Assembly: GCA_910583755.1 (NCBI GenBank)
Contig: CAJTZO010000013.1
Coordinates: forward strand, 1 to 60,342
Direction: 5' to 3'
DNA from: an uncultured Clostridia bacterium
Lineage (GTDB): Bacteria; Bacillota; Clostridia; Lachnospirales; Anaerotignaceae
Length of the DNA: 60,342 nucleotides
Positions 1 through 8,186 of this stretch are shown here, in pieces. The position numbers were made by a program, and so were the translations under genes. Each line of letters starts with the position of its first letter. Position 1 is the stretch's first letter. The notes under the pieces were generated by a model, which saw only the letters and a program-made list of their open reading frames with translations, was not told the origin of the DNA and ran no database searches.

Positions 1-25
1 TATCATTGATGTTTTATTTTGTCAA
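1..25 (-). promoter_or_regulatory. Second, tandem promoter cut by the window edge
   Basis: TTGACA is at 25-20 on the minus strand, preceded by the same A-run plus AAAGTGCTTGACA context as the upstream promoter (AAAGTACTTGACA). With a 17-bp spacer the -10 would begin at position 2, where the two visible bases are TA. The remainder is outside the window. Confidence 0.45.
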
Positions 26-97
26 GCACTTTTTTTACTTTTTTTTAACTTTTTTGTGCTTGTCTGTAACTTGCTTTTTGGGCAGTCACAAAAAATT

Positions 98-125
98 ATT
101 ATACTCTTTTCTCACCGTTTGTCAA
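98..125 (-). promoter_or_regulatory. Consensus sigma-A promoter reading out of the left edge
   Basis: On the minus strand, TTGACA (125-120) and TATAAT (103-98) are separated by 16 bp. Both hexamers are perfect, and A-runs lie just upstream of the -35. No gene lies between this site and the window edge, and the rest of 1-320 is AT-rich with no convincing coding sequence. The strength and tandem arrangement suggest a stable-RNA operon to the left; that is inference. Confidence 0.65.
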
Positions 126-320
126 GTACTTTTTTTTATTTTTTTCATTTTTTTATTTCCTATCCTTTCGGCGAGAACGTTTTATACTATATCACATCTT
201 TTTCTATATTGCAACACTTTTTTTCAAATTTTTTTAAAAAATTTTCAACTTTAAAAAAATCGCTCAATAAAAAATATTTTCCCTCCTTAACAATACCACT
301 ATCATTATGCCCTTTTCTTT

Positions 321-839
321 TTATTTCAATACATTTTTTTCAAAAAACATCATAAAATCTTTTTCTACTTTTTCTAAAGGCATATCATTTTTATAGACTA
401 CATCATACATATACTGTTCCACCATATCATCCGCAAGATTTCCATAAATTTTGTCACTTTCTTCTTCTCTTGTTATAAGTAAGGTTTTACATATTACTTT
501 TTTACTGCTGGCATATTGCAAAAATTTTTTAATTTCTTCTTTTTCTCTAATATGTATAAAAAGGATTTCTTCTTTTTTTTGCAAAAAAGATTCCATCTCT
601 TTTTTTAAATATACAAAAGGTAAATCATTATATTCTACAAACAACTTTTTTAAATCTGCCAAAAATTTTCTATCTTTATTTCCTTTTTCCCCTTGCCACC
701 CTCCTATTTTTGCAATTTCTTTTATTGGTGTAATGGAAGATACATTTCTTACACTATATTTTTTAGCAACAACTTCACACAAGGTGTCTTTTCCCACTCC
801 ACCTTTTCCATTAATAATTACAACACTTTTTTTCATCAT
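321..839 (-). CDS. P-loop kinase-like protein, dNMP/dephospho-CoA kinase type fold (putative)
   Basis: 172 residues. A clear Walker A motif GKGGVGKDT lies at residues 11-19, directly after the first beta strand; the GKDT ending recalls deoxynucleotide monophosphate kinases and related small kinases. No second motif fixes the substrate, so the reaction is unknown. The start at 839 is preceded by GAGG at about 5 bp spacing. An ATG at 854 would instead overlap the stop of the upstream EFR1 gene as ATGA, so the two genes are almost certainly cotranscribed and translationally coupled. Calling it a nucleotide or coenzyme kinase is inference from the P-loop alone. Confidence 0.6.
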   Translation of the reverse strand: MMKKSVVIINGKGGVGKDTLCEVVAKKYSVRNVSSITPIKEIAKIGGWQGEKGNKDRKFLADLKKLFVEYNDLPFVYLKKEMESFLQKKEEILFIHIREKEEIKKFLQYASSKKVICKTLLITREEESDKIYGNLADDMVEQYMYDVVYKNDMPLEKVEKDFMMFFEKNVLK

Positions 840-850
840 TTTTTCCTCTA

Positions 851-1621
851 TCATTCTAATAAAAATATTTCTGCTTCTTTTTCTACATCTTTTAAATTTT
901 TTTCCAATTTTTCCACTAATTTTGGAAAAAAAGAATCCTCTACCTTTCTTGCATGTCTTGTACATCCCTTTACGCAAGCAAAACAACTAATACATTTTTC
1001 TGCATATGCTAATAATGTTTTATTGTTAATTGCGCCCACAGGGCATTTTTTTACACAGCTTCCACATTGGCTACATTTTTCATCTGGTTGCGGCACAAAA
1101 GAAAGCGCTTTATGTTCACAATAATTTGGATTTCCTTTTACCTTTAAATGCTTTCCTAAAAAGTCTTGTTTTTCTATGCCATTTTGAAGATAAGCTGCCA
1201 ATTCTTCTATTTTTAAAACATCTTTTTCATTGGGTCTATCAGCACCAAGCACATCACTATACGTATGTTTTCCTATCCAAGCAACAGCAGCAATGACATA
1301 AAACCCCTTTTGTTCACATATATTTTTGAGTTCTAAAAGAGCATCATCATATTCTCTATTTCCATAAGTTACCATACAAACTGCATATGCTCCATTTCCC
1401 TCAATATTTTCAAATAAATTGATATTAGGTAATCTACCCGCATATACTGGTGCAGAAAATATAACAATATCTCCTTTTGAAAACTCAAAATTATTTTGCC
1501 GATTTTCTCTTTTTGTAAAATCCAATTCTTTAAAAGGCAAGCCTATTTTTTCTGCTAATAATATGCTATATTTTTTTGAATTTCCAGTAGGACTAAAATA
1601 AGCAGTTGTCACTTTTTCCAT
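851..1621 (-). CDS. EFR1-type flavodoxin/ferredoxin fusion protein
   Basis: 256 residues. The N-terminal half is flavodoxin-like: AYFSPTGNS near residue 10 is a phosphate-binding loop for FMN, followed by SAPVYAGRLP. The C-terminal part carries two 4Fe-4S cluster motifs, CSQCGSCVKKCP and CISCFACVKGCT. This domain order is that of the EFR1 family of anaerobes, presumed to move low-potential electrons between flavin and clusters; partners are not known from the sequence. A good ribosome site (AAAGGAGAAAAAAG) precedes the ATG. It overlaps or abuts the P-loop kinase gene downstream, suggesting a two-gene operon. Confidence 0.85.
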   Translation of the reverse strand: MEKVTTAYFSPTGNSKKYSILLAEKIGLPFKELDFTKRENRQNNFEFSKGDIVIFSAPVYAGRLPNINLFENIEGNGAYAVCMVTYGNREYDDALLELKNICEQKGFYVIAAVAWIGKHTYSDVLGADRPNEKDVLKIEELAAYLQNGIEKQDFLGKHLKVKGNPNYCEHKALSFVPQPDEKCSQCGSCVKKCPVGAINNKTLLAYAEKCISCFACVKGCTRHARKVEDSFFPKLVEKLEKNLKDVEKEAEIFLLE

Positions 1622-1642
1622 CTTTTTTCTCCTTTATTCATT

Positions 1643-1785
1643 TTATTTTTTTAATATTTTTAGATATTCTTTTTCTTTCTCTATAACCTTATTAGATTCA
1701 CAAATTTTTTGTATTGCCTTATTAAATGTTCATTTATCCAGTGCAGGTTTTTTTAAATACTGTTCTGTTTCCTTGGGAAATTTTT
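1643..1785 (-). pseudogene. Short decayed reading frame (relic)
   Basis: The minus strand holds a lysine/glutamate-rich frame (reading KFPKETEQYLKKPALDK, then a TGA stop, then TFNKAIQKICESNK and further to a TAA at 1645-1643). It has no start codon and one internal stop. It looks like the C-terminal remnant of a small charged protein, but the family was not recognised and chance cannot be excluded. Confidence 0.25.
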
Positions 1786-1802
1786 ATGATAGTTTTGTAT
1801 GT

Positions 1803-3068
1803 TTATTCCCCATCATTTGTTAAATGAAACTTATCTAATATATAAAATAATAAGCTTAATATCATACCTACAATACAAGCCAGTATCATACCACTTAATT
1901 TTACACTTCCTAAATCTACTGTTACACTCGAAAGTCCTGTGACAAAAATAACAGAAGTTAATATTAAATTTTTAGATTTTGAAAAATCCACTTTTGAATC
2001 TACCAGAATACGGATTCCAGATGTTCCAATCATACCATATAGTAAAAAAGAAATTCCACCAATAACGGGACCAGGTATTGTTCCAATCAAAGCAGATAGC
2101 TTCCCAATAAAAGAGCAAAAAATAGAAAGAATAGCTGCACCTGCAATGACATATACACTATATACTCTTGTTACTGCCATAACACCTATATTCTCTCCAT
2201 AAGTTGTGGTTGGAACAGAGCCAATACAACCAGAAATCATGGTAGAAAAATTATCCGCAAATAAAGAACGATGTAATCCTGGGTCTTTTAATAAATCTCT
2301 GCCTATAATTTTTCCTGTTACAATCTGATGTCCAATATGTTCCGAACTAATGACAAGTAACACAGGAAGCATTATTATAATCGCATTAATATCAAATTTA
2401 GGTGATATAAAATTAGGAAAAGCAAAAAAGGAGGCTGCTTTTACTGCTTCAAAATCAATAATATGGGTAGCAATCGCCGCAACATAACCACATAATATTG
2501 CAATTAATATTGGAATGACTGATAAAAACTTTTTAAACATAACAGAACCAAATACAGCAACGCCAATCGTCACAAAAAATACAATGACATTGCTTCCCAT
2601 AATTTTTTGTCCTTCTGCTGGTAAAAGTCCCGCATTATCTGCTGCTGTTGTAGCTAATTCCAATCCAATCAAAGCTACCACAGGACCCATTGCTGCTGGT
2701 GGTAATACAATATGAATCCAATCAGAGCCAAAGTGATAAATCACAACTGATAAAATACAACCACAAAAACCAACTGCTACAAATGCCCCTAAAGCATATT
2801 GATATCCAAATTGTTCAATCACAATCGCACCTGATGCTAAAAATGCAAAACTAGAACCTAAATAAGCTGGAGATTTTCCTTTTGTAATCAAGATAAACAG
2901 CAATGTTCCCACACCATTCATAAATAACACAATTGCAGAATTGATGCCAAAAAGAAAAGGTACTAGCACCGATGCTCCAAACATAGCAAACATATGTTGT
3001 ATGCTTAAAGGAATTAATAACGATACTGGAACCTTTTGTTCAACCTGAATTATTTCTTTTTTATCCAA
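1803..3068 (-). CDS. uraA: Uracil permease (NCS2/UraA family)
   Basis: 421 residues, the usual length for bacterial UraA/PyrP proton-uracil symporters. Multiple hydrophobic helices are present. The two family glutamate motifs that bind uracil are visible: SSEHIGH around residue 241 and TTTYGENIGV around 288. TTTYGEN rather than a xanthine/urate-type motif favours uracil over purines. Ribosome site AAGGAGGGCAT precedes the ATG. The gene stands alone, with its own promoter in the upstream gap, and no pyr genes are adjacent. Confidence 0.88.
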   Translation of the reverse strand: MDKKEIIQVEQKVPVSLLIPLSIQHMFAMFGASVLVPFLFGINSAIVLFMNGVGTLLFILITKGKSPAYLGSSFAFLASGAIVIEQFGYQYALGAFVAVGFCGCILSVVIYHFGSDWIHIVLPPAAMGPVVALIGLELATTAADNAGLLPAEGQKIMGSNVIVFFVTIGVAVFGSVMFKKFLSVIPILIAILCGYVAAIATHIIDFEAVKAASFFAFPNFISPKFDINAIIIMLPVLLVISSEHIGHQIVTGKIIGRDLLKDPGLHRSLFADNFSTMISGCIGSVPTTTYGENIGVMAVTRVYSVYVIAGAAILSIFCSFIGKLSALIGTIPGPVIGGISFLLYGMIGTSGIRILVDSKVDFSKSKNLILTSVIFVTGLSSVTVDLGSVKLSGMILACIVGMILSLLFYILDKFHLTNDGE

Positions 3069-3098
3069 TGATATGCCCTCCTTTTTAGATTTCTAAAG

Positions 3099-3127
3099 AT
3101 TATATCATTTTCATTGTTTGTGTGCAA
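3099..3127 (-). promoter_or_regulatory. Promoter for uracil permease
   Basis: TTGCAC (3127-3122), a 17-bp spacer and TATAAT (3104-3099) on the minus strand, about 30 bp upstream of the uraA start. The remaining gene-free stretch to 3541 is very AT-rich and holds the gntR leader at its right end. Confidence 0.6.
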
Positions 3128-3484
3128 TTCTTTTCTTTTTTAATATAAAAAATTTTTTATTAAAATATGGTACAGTAAAATAGATAAGCTTACAATATTC
3201 TTTCTTTTTAGTAATATTGTTTAAAAATCTTTCTTTTTCATTTTAAAAAAACACTATTTTTTTACATTTTCGATAAAATTTAGTTTTGATTTGCAAAAAT
3301 ATATATTATATAGTACAATATAGATAAATTTTTTAATGTGATTTTTATTTTAGTAACTGTCAAATTTATTTGTAAGTTAGAAAGCACTTGCTGTAAAAAG
3401 CGGAGGTCTTCCTAATATCTGATAAAATCTACAATTCATCAATAGGCAATACTATTTAGAAAACATAATTTAAGAAAGGAGAGA

Positions 3485-3533
3485 GTTACTGAAAAATAAA
3501 AAAAGGGGGTATTGCTTATCAATTTTCAGTAAC
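3485..3533 (+). promoter_or_regulatory. Hairpin between Shine-Dalgarno and start of the GntR regulator
   Basis: Perfect 11-bp inverted repeat GTTACTGAAAA (3485-3495) / TTTTCAGTAAC (3523-3533). A strong ribosome site AAAGGAGAGAG (3476-3485) abuts its left arm, and the ATG (3542) lies 8 nt after its right arm. A second G-rich stretch (AAAAGGGGG, 3501-3509) sits in the loop. Folding would bring the outer ribosome site to normal spacing; it could also be a regulator-binding palindrome. Confidence 0.5.
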
Positions 3534-3541
3534 GGTGAGAC

Positions 3542-4267
3542 ATGGACAAGGACATATTATTAGAAAACGTAGATTTCTTGAAATCAGATTTGGGAAAGAA
3601 CATTTCTCAGACTCTTTTTCAAAAATTTAAAGAATTAATTCTCTCAGGAAAACTTCCAGAAGGATATATGTTACCCAATGAAAATATAGTCAGCAGCACC
3701 TTAGGGATAGGACGTAGTACATTAAGAGAAGCTTACACAGCTCTTGCAGTATTTGGCTTTATCAGACGTTCCAAAGCAGGCACTTTTATCAATAATATTG
3801 ATAATATTGTAAACATTGCTCCTTTTAGCATCACTGTAGAAAATTCAGATTTGAATGATTTATTAGAATTTCGTTTTATGTTAGAAGCAGAAACAGCAAG
3901 TTATGCTGCAAAGCGTGCAACACCAGAAGATATTGAAAAAATATCTGAGAGTTACCAACATATGATAGAATACAAAGATGATGTTAATTTATTTGTAGAC
4001 TATGATGCACAGTTTCATATGTTCATTTCTGATGCCACTCATAATAAATTATTGATTAGTACCATGATTGCAGCCAAAGAATCTTTTGAACGTTGTATCC
4101 GTGTTGCTATGCGTCAATCTCTTACAAAAAATCCACGTGTTATTGATGTTACAATAGATTTACATGGAAAAATATTAGAAGCTGTCAAAAAACAAGATTA
4201 TCAATCTGCATATTCCCTTATGAGAGAACATATTTCTTATGTTAATTTAACGGTAAAATATGGTTAA
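3542..4267 (+). CDS. GntR-family regulator, FadR/FCD subfamily
   Basis: 241 residues. The N-terminal winged helix (about residues 20-90) contains the GntR signature region LPEGYMLPNENIVSSTLGIG followed by RSTLREAYTAL. The C-terminal part, from about 95, is an all-helical FCD effector domain (LEFRFMLEAETASYAAKRAT, later FHMFISDATHNKLL), which typically binds a small carboxylate with a metal. An in-frame stop just upstream excludes a longer start. Its ribosome site is separated from the ATG by a hairpin. It converges on the fumarase genes, so an organic-acid ligand is plausible but unproven. Confidence 0.85.
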   Translation: MDKDILLENVDFLKSDLGKNISQTLFQKFKELILSGKLPEGYMLPNENIVSSTLGIGRSTLREAYTALAVFGFIRRSKAGTFINNIDNIVNIAPFSITVENSDLNDLLEFRFMLEAETASYAAKRATPEDIEKISESYQHMIEYKDDVNLFVDYDAQFHMFISDATHNKLLISTMIAAKESFERCIRVAMRQSLTKNPRVIDVTIDLHGKILEAVKKQDYQSAYSLMREHISYVNLTVKYG

Positions 4268-4273
4268 TTTCTA

Positions 4274-4303
4274 AAAAGAGTAAATCTATTGATTTACTCT
4301 TTT
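4274..4303. terminator. Bidirectional terminator between gntR and fumarase beta
   Basis: A 13-bp perfect stem AAAAGAGTAAATC / GATTTACTCTTTT with TATT loop, flanked by A-rich and T-rich sequence. It serves two convergent genes and overlaps the fumarase beta stop codon. Confidence 0.8.
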
Positions 4304-4837
4304 ATATTTTTGTGGTTCTGTTTCATATAGGTTATTTCCATTGCTATCAATAATGACAATGACAGGAAATTCTTTTACTGTTAATTTTCTAATTGCCTCT
4401 GCACCTAAATCTTCATAAGCAATTATTTCCACTTTTTCAATATGATTCGCTAATAAAGCACCTGCTCCACCTGTTGCTCCAAAATAGACACCACTATATT
4501 GTTTCATTGCCTTTATCACTTCTTGACTTCTTGCACCTTTTCCAATCATTCCCCTCAAACCAAGCTGTAATAATGCAGGAGAATAGGCATCCATACGATA
4601 GGAAGTAGTAGGACCCACAGAACCAATGGCTTGTCCCGGTTTTGCTGGTGCTGGTCCTGCATAATATACAATCTGATTTTCTATATCAAATGGAAATTTT
4701 CCTGTTTTATGATAGTCTTCTAACATTCTCTTATGTGCTGCATCTCTTGCTGTATAGATTACACCACTTATTGTTATCGTATCTCCTGCTTTTAATTGTT
4801 TTGCTTGTTCTGCTGTAAATGGTACTGAAACATTCAA
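4286..4837 (-). CDS. fumB: Class I fumarate hydratase, beta subunit (Fe-S type)
   Basis: 183 residues. It matches the C-terminal, swivelling domain of class I fumarase/L(+)-tartrate dehydratase: GDTITISGVIYTARDAAHKR at the start, IVYYAGPAPAKPGQAIGSVGPTTS in the middle, and a GKGARSQEV loop. With the alpha subunit it interconverts fumarate and malate. The start is TTG at 4837: AAGGGGG lies 9 nt upstream and no in-frame ATG fits. It follows the alpha gene by about 15 nt. Symbol by homology; tartrate dehydratase is the main alternative, less likely in this context. Confidence 0.85.
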   Translation of the reverse strand: MNVSVPFTAEQAKQLKAGDTITISGVIYTARDAAHKRMLEDYHKTGKFPFDIENQIVYYAGPAPAKPGQAIGSVGPTTSYRMDAYSPALLQLGLRGMIGKGARSQEVIKAMKQYSGVYFGATGGAGALLANHIEKVEIIAYEDLGAEAIRKLTVKEFPVIVIIDSNGNNLYETEPQKYKRVNQ

Positions 4838-4852
4838 TTTCTTTTTCCCCCT

Positions 4853-5695
4853 TTATATTATTTTATGGCAATGTCTTGTTACATGGCAACTAATATTAAT
4901 GGCAATAGGCATACCTGCAATATGCGTTGGATAGGTCTCTATATTAACACCTAAAACTGTTGTTCTACCGCCCAAACCTTGGGGACCAATTCCCATATCA
5001 TTCATTTTTTGTAATAATTCTTCTTCCATCTCTCGAATATGTTTTTTATCAGAATGGCTTCCTATTGGACGTAAAAGTGCCTTTTTTGCTAAATAAGTAC
5101 TATATTCAAAACTTCCACCGCAGCCTACTCCTACAACCATAGGAGGGCATGGATTAGGACCTGCTTCTTTTACCGTTTCTAAAATTGCCTTTTTTGCACC
5201 TTCCATACCATCAGAAGGTTTGAGCATATAAACACGACTCATATTTTCACTTCCAAAGCCTTTTGGTGCTACTGTAATCTCAATGTTATCTCCTGCAACA
5301 ATCTTTGTATACAATATAGCAGGGGTATTATCTTTTGTATTCACTCTTAAAAATGGGTCTTGCACTACAGATTTTCTTAAATATCCCTTTTCATATCCCT
5401 GTCTAACACCTTCATTTACCGCATCTTCCAAAAGTCCTCCTGTAATATGTACCTCTTGACCAATTTCCATAAAAATAATTGCTATACCAGTGTCTTGACA
5501 GATAGGCATTTGACATTCTTGTGCAATGTCTGCATTTTTTGTTAGCTGACAAAATATTTCCTTTCCTACTGGAGATTCTTCTTTTTGTTTTGCTTCTTCT
5601 AAAGCAGTGTATACATCTTGATTCAAATTGCAGTTTGCTGTAATACACATCTCTGCAATTGTATCTATAATCAATTTGGTTGAAATTTCTCTCAT
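4853..5695 (-). CDS. fumA: Class I fumarate hydratase, alpha subunit (Fe-S type)
   Basis: 280 residues, the normal size for the separate alpha subunit of two-part fumarases in anaerobes. Conserved cysteines expected to hold the oxygen-sensitive 4Fe-4S cluster are seen in ICQDTG, GVGCGGSFE and the C-terminal SCHVTRHC. Other family segments are KGFGSENMSR and GIGPQGLGGRTTVLGV. It is the first gene of a two-gene operon with the beta subunit. The role is hydration of fumarate in the incomplete citric-acid branch. Confidence 0.88.
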   Translation of the reverse strand: MREISTKLIIDTIAEMCITANCNLNQDVYTALEEAKQKEESPVGKEIFCQLTKNADIAQECQMPICQDTGIAIIFMEIGQEVHITGGLLEDAVNEGVRQGYEKGYLRKSVVQDPFLRVNTKDNTPAILYTKIVAGDNIEITVAPKGFGSENMSRVYMLKPSDGMEGAKKAILETVKEAGPNPCPPMVVGVGCGGSFEYSTYLAKKALLRPIGSHSDKKHIREMEEELLQKMNDMGIGPQGLGGRTTVLGVNIETYPTHIAGMPIAINISCHVTRHCHKII

Positions 5696-5810
5696 CGTTT
5701 ATTTTCTCCTTATTTCTTTGTTTAAAAACATTTTTGTGGACATTCTATTGTTGTCTTACTTCATCTTATAGCAATCACTAAAGTCCTTTCCTTCCTTTTC
5801 AGAAAGGAAG

Positions 5811-5839
5811 TTGACAAAATCTAAAAAATATTTTATTCT
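5811..5839 (+). promoter_or_regulatory. Promoter for the EamA-like gene
   Basis: TTGACA (5811-5816), 17-bp spacer, TATTCT (5834-5839), about 30 bp before the start codon. Directly upstream is a hairpin CTTCCTTT/AAAGGAAG (5791-5810) in the space shared with the divergent fumarase operon. Confidence 0.55.
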
Positions 5840-5866
5840 TTTTTCAGAACAGAAGGGGGCTTTTCT

Positions 5867-6295
5867 ATGTTAGTACAATTTTTTCCAATTATTATGATTA
5901 TTCTTTCAAACACTTTTTATCATATTTCTTCTAAAGCAACACCACAAAATGCAAATCCTTTTGCTTCTCTTTTTGTTACCTATATGGTAGCAGCCATTAT
6001 TACATTTATATTATTACTTTTTCATACAAATTTCAAATCTACTTTTAGCACCTTTCAACAACTGAATTGGACAAGTGTTATACTGGGTATTGCAATTATT
6101 GGTTTAGAATTTGGATATATTCAAGCCTATCGTATTGGCTGGAATATCAGCATTTGTTCTCTTGTTTGTAATATTTCTTTAGGTATCATACTCTTGTTGA
6201 TAGGTATTTTGGTTTACCATGAACAAATTACAAAGCAACAATTCATGGGTATTATTTTTTGCTTGATTGGTATTTTCCTTATCAACAAAAAATGA
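5867..6295 (+). CDS. EamA/DMT-type small membrane transporter
   Basis: 142 residues with four or five hydrophobic helices. It is about half the size of ten-helix DMT exporters, so it probably acts as a dimer, as small multidrug-resistance and half-EamA proteins do. The end reads VYHEQITKQQFMGIIFCLIGIFLINKK, the usual last-helix pattern (E on a helix turn, then GIxLI) of EamA repeats. Substrate unknown. AGAAGGGGGC precedes the ATG. It stands alone and converges on the relQ-like gene. Confidence 0.75.
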   Translation: MLVQFFPIIMIILSNTFYHISSKATPQNANPFASLFVTYMVAAIITFILLLFHTNFKSTFSTFQQLNWTSVILGIAIIGLEFGYIQAYRIGWNISICSLVCNISLGIILLLIGILVYHEQITKQQFMGIIFCLIGIFLINKK

Positions 6296-6300
6296 ATTTA

Positions 6301-6999
6301 TTATTTTATTTTGTTTTTTTTTGTGTTTTCCCATTCTTCCACAACATCTCTAATAGACTGCATTTCAATGTCTGTTTTTGCAATTACATCAGCACATTTT
6401 TTCAGTCTTGCTGAAATTTCTTCTGAGGTTACATCTGTTTCTTTATAATATAATTTATGTTCTAAGCTTGCCCAGAAATCCATTGCGATAGTTCTGATTT
6501 GAACTTCCACCCTTACATTTTGTTTTTTTTGGGAAAAGAATACTGGAACTTCCAATACCATATGATAACTTCTGTAGCCATTTGGTTTTGGATTTTTAAT
6601 ATAATCCTTTTCTAATATTATTGTAATATCATCCTGCTTTTTAAGCATGTCTGCAACACTATAAATATCATCAATAAAGGAACAGATAACACGAATCCCT
6701 GCAATATCATTTAATTCTTTCATGGCATTCTCTACAGAAAGAGAATATCCTTTTTTATGTAATTTCATGACAATACTTTCTAAAGATTTTACACGACTTT
6801 TTAAATATTCAATCGGATTTCTTTCTTTTTGTACTTGAAATTCATTATTTAATATTTCTAATTTTGTTTTTACTTCTTTGATGCCACAATCATACATTAA
6901 CATCATTTCTTTGGTTTCTCGGATATGGCTATTAATAATCTTGGGATTTAGTTGTTTTAAATCAATCAGAGATTTTTCTCCTATCATCAAATCTTGCAT
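6301..6999 (-). CDS. relQ: Small alarmone synthetase, RelQ/YjbM type (GTP pyrophosphokinase)
   Basis: 232 residues, typical of stand-alone (p)ppGpp synthetases without hydrolase or regulatory domains. Family motifs in order are DIAGIRVICSFIDDIY (substrate loop), NPKPNGYRSYHMVLEVPV, and VEVQIRTIAMDFWASLEHKL with the catalytic-site glutamate and glutamine. It transfers pyrophosphate from ATP to GDP/GTP to make the stringent-response alarmone. The ATG at 6999 is chosen because GAGAGGTG lies 7 nt before it; a longer frame to 7068 lacks a ribosome site. It is the last gene of a run that includes two small unknown genes. Confidence 0.88.
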   Translation of the reverse strand: MQDLMIGEKSLIDLKQLNPKIINSHIRETKEMMLMYDCGIKEVKTKLEILNNEFQVQKERNPIEYLKSRVKSLESIVMKLHKKGYSLSVENAMKELNDIAGIRVICSFIDDIYSVADMLKKQDDITIILEKDYIKNPKPNGYRSYHMVLEVPVFFSQKKQNVRVEVQIRTIAMDFWASLEHKLYYKETDVTSEEISARLKKCADVIAKTDIEMQSIRDVVEEWENTKKNKIK

Positions 7000-7087
7000 A
7001 AAAAAACACCTCTCTTTTTTATTTTTTAATTTATAAGAAGTATTGGATGCTTTGCATCTATCAATCAATTTTCACAAAAATTTTTTA

Positions 7088-7444
7088 TCAATCTTTTTTT
7101 ACATGCGTTTCAATACAAGCTTCAATACAATCAATATCATATAAAATGTCCTCTTTTTCTTCTTCCTCTAAATAGTCATCTAAATTAAATTTTTTCAGTA
7201 TTTCCAACATTTTATTATAGTCTTCTAAAAAATTCTTTAATTCCTTTGGCTCATGTATTACTAGTCTGGTTAATATTGTGCTAATTACAATTACAGATTC
7301 TATATTCTTTTTGCTTAATCGTCTAGAGAAATCAACAAAACATTTATTAGCTGTTTGTCCACTTGTATAGTTTAGTTCCTTATCTAATAGGTCCTCATAA
7401 AACGATTCTGTAACCAAGCATTTTAATTTATAATAGTTCTTCAT
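7088..7444 (-). CDS. Hypothetical protein, 118 aa, with a decayed paralogue nearby
   Basis: Family not recognised. 118 residues, acidic towards the end (LEEEEKEDILYDIDCIEAC) and predicted helical, with no signal peptide or membrane segment. The start at 7444 has GAGGGGA 7 nt upstream. A same-length paralogue with an internal stop lies at 8187-8543; the two share ESVIVISTIL, an H-E-x-K-x-L stretch and LEEEEKEDILYD/LTEDEKGDILYD. It is 41 bp downstream of another small unknown gene and 88 bp upstream of relQ, so cotranscription is likely. The small acidic nature resembles immunity or antitoxin proteins, but nothing specific supports that. Confidence 0.7.
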   Translation of the reverse strand: MKNYYKLKCLVTESFYEDLLDKELNYTSGQTANKCFVDFSRRLSKKNIESVIVISTILTRLVIHEPKELKNFLEDYNKMLEILKKFNLDDYLEEEEKEDILYDIDCIEACIETHVKKD

Positions 7445-7485
7445 GATTATTCCCCTCATAATTTTAGTTTTATAGAGTAGTTCCA

Positions 7486-7908
7486 CTAAATATAATCTTT
7501 TTCATCTACAAAAATGCCAAACATAGAAGATACTTTATATTTTTCTTCCAAAAATTTTAATCCCGTTTTTTCTTCTTTAAATACATTTACTATATATTTT
7601 CTAAAGTCTATATCATAACAAGTTTCTTCTTCCATTTCTTCACATATAGCAAATAAAATTTTTTGTATTTCATTTTCATAGATGATATCACATCTAATAA
7701 TAGCTTCCCACACTGTAGAAGATACATGCGCTGAAAATAATATATAATTGTTTTCATTCGCCTTATAAAGAGCAAGGCATAGCCCGTCATTGGGTTCTTT
7801 CTTTATTAAATCATCTGGAGAAATCTTTAATAATTTTACTATCTTATCTCTTAGTTTATATATAAACATATCATCAACTAGAAATTCATATTGACAAATT
7901 TGCACCAT
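7486..7908 (-). CDS. Hypothetical protein, 140 aa
   Basis: Family not recognised. 140 residues, soluble, mixed alpha/beta by eye, with acidic stretches (EEMEEETCYDIDF) and no signal peptide. The start is well supported: AAAGGAGG lies 3-4 nt before the ATG. It is first of the downstream group 7908-7444-6999 on the minus strand. The upstream space holds a multi-palindrome element that separates it from a pseudogene related to its downstream neighbour, so this stretch has undergone duplication, insertion and decay. Confidence 0.7.
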   Translation of the reverse strand: MVQICQYEFLVDDMFIYKLRDKIVKLLKISPDDLIKKEPNDGLCLALYKANENNYILFSAHVSSTVWEAIIRCDIIYENEIQKILFAICEEMEEETCYDIDFRKYIVNVFKEEKTGLKFLEEKYKVSSMFGIFVDEKDYI

Positions 7909-7967
7909 AATCCTCCTTTATTTTTAACGATATAATACTGATTGCTAAACATTTCATAAAAATGATT

Positions 7968-8180
7968 CAGTCTGTCAATAAAGTCTTTTTTTGTGGGTTT
8001 TACCCATACCCACCAACTTTTTAAAAAAAAAGTTGGACAAAAAACTTTCAGGGAAAAACTAGCGTTTTTCCTTATAAAATCAATCTTTTTGGCGAAACGT
8101 TAGTTTCACCCTAAGATTCTTTTTTTCAAGAAAAAATTAAGAGTTTGAGGATTAGCTCTCAAGGTTTTTTGACAAGCTGA
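7968..8180 (+). repeat. Multi-palindrome element, copy A
   Basis: 213 bp, starting CAGTCTGTCAATAAAGTC and ending TTTTTTGACAAGCTGA; the ends are imperfect inverted repeats of each other. Inside are the five palindromes shared with copies at 18.1, 22.6, 26.8 and 42.5 kb. Flanking 18-bp stretches (7948-7965 and 8181-8198) agree at about 13 positions, perhaps an old target duplication. It sits 6 bp beyond the stop codon of the pseudogene on the minus strand. Confidence 0.85.
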
Positions 8181-8186
8181 AATATT

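Noticed and set aside
6..355. Phe/Leu-rich open frames at the left edge
   Set aside because: They are translations of poly-T promoter DNA, without ribosome sites or family resemblance.
8000..8180. Treating element copies as ordinary Rho-independent terminators
   Set aside because: Each has five stems, conserved ends and flanking duplications, and lies in both orientations relative to genes, more than a terminator needs.
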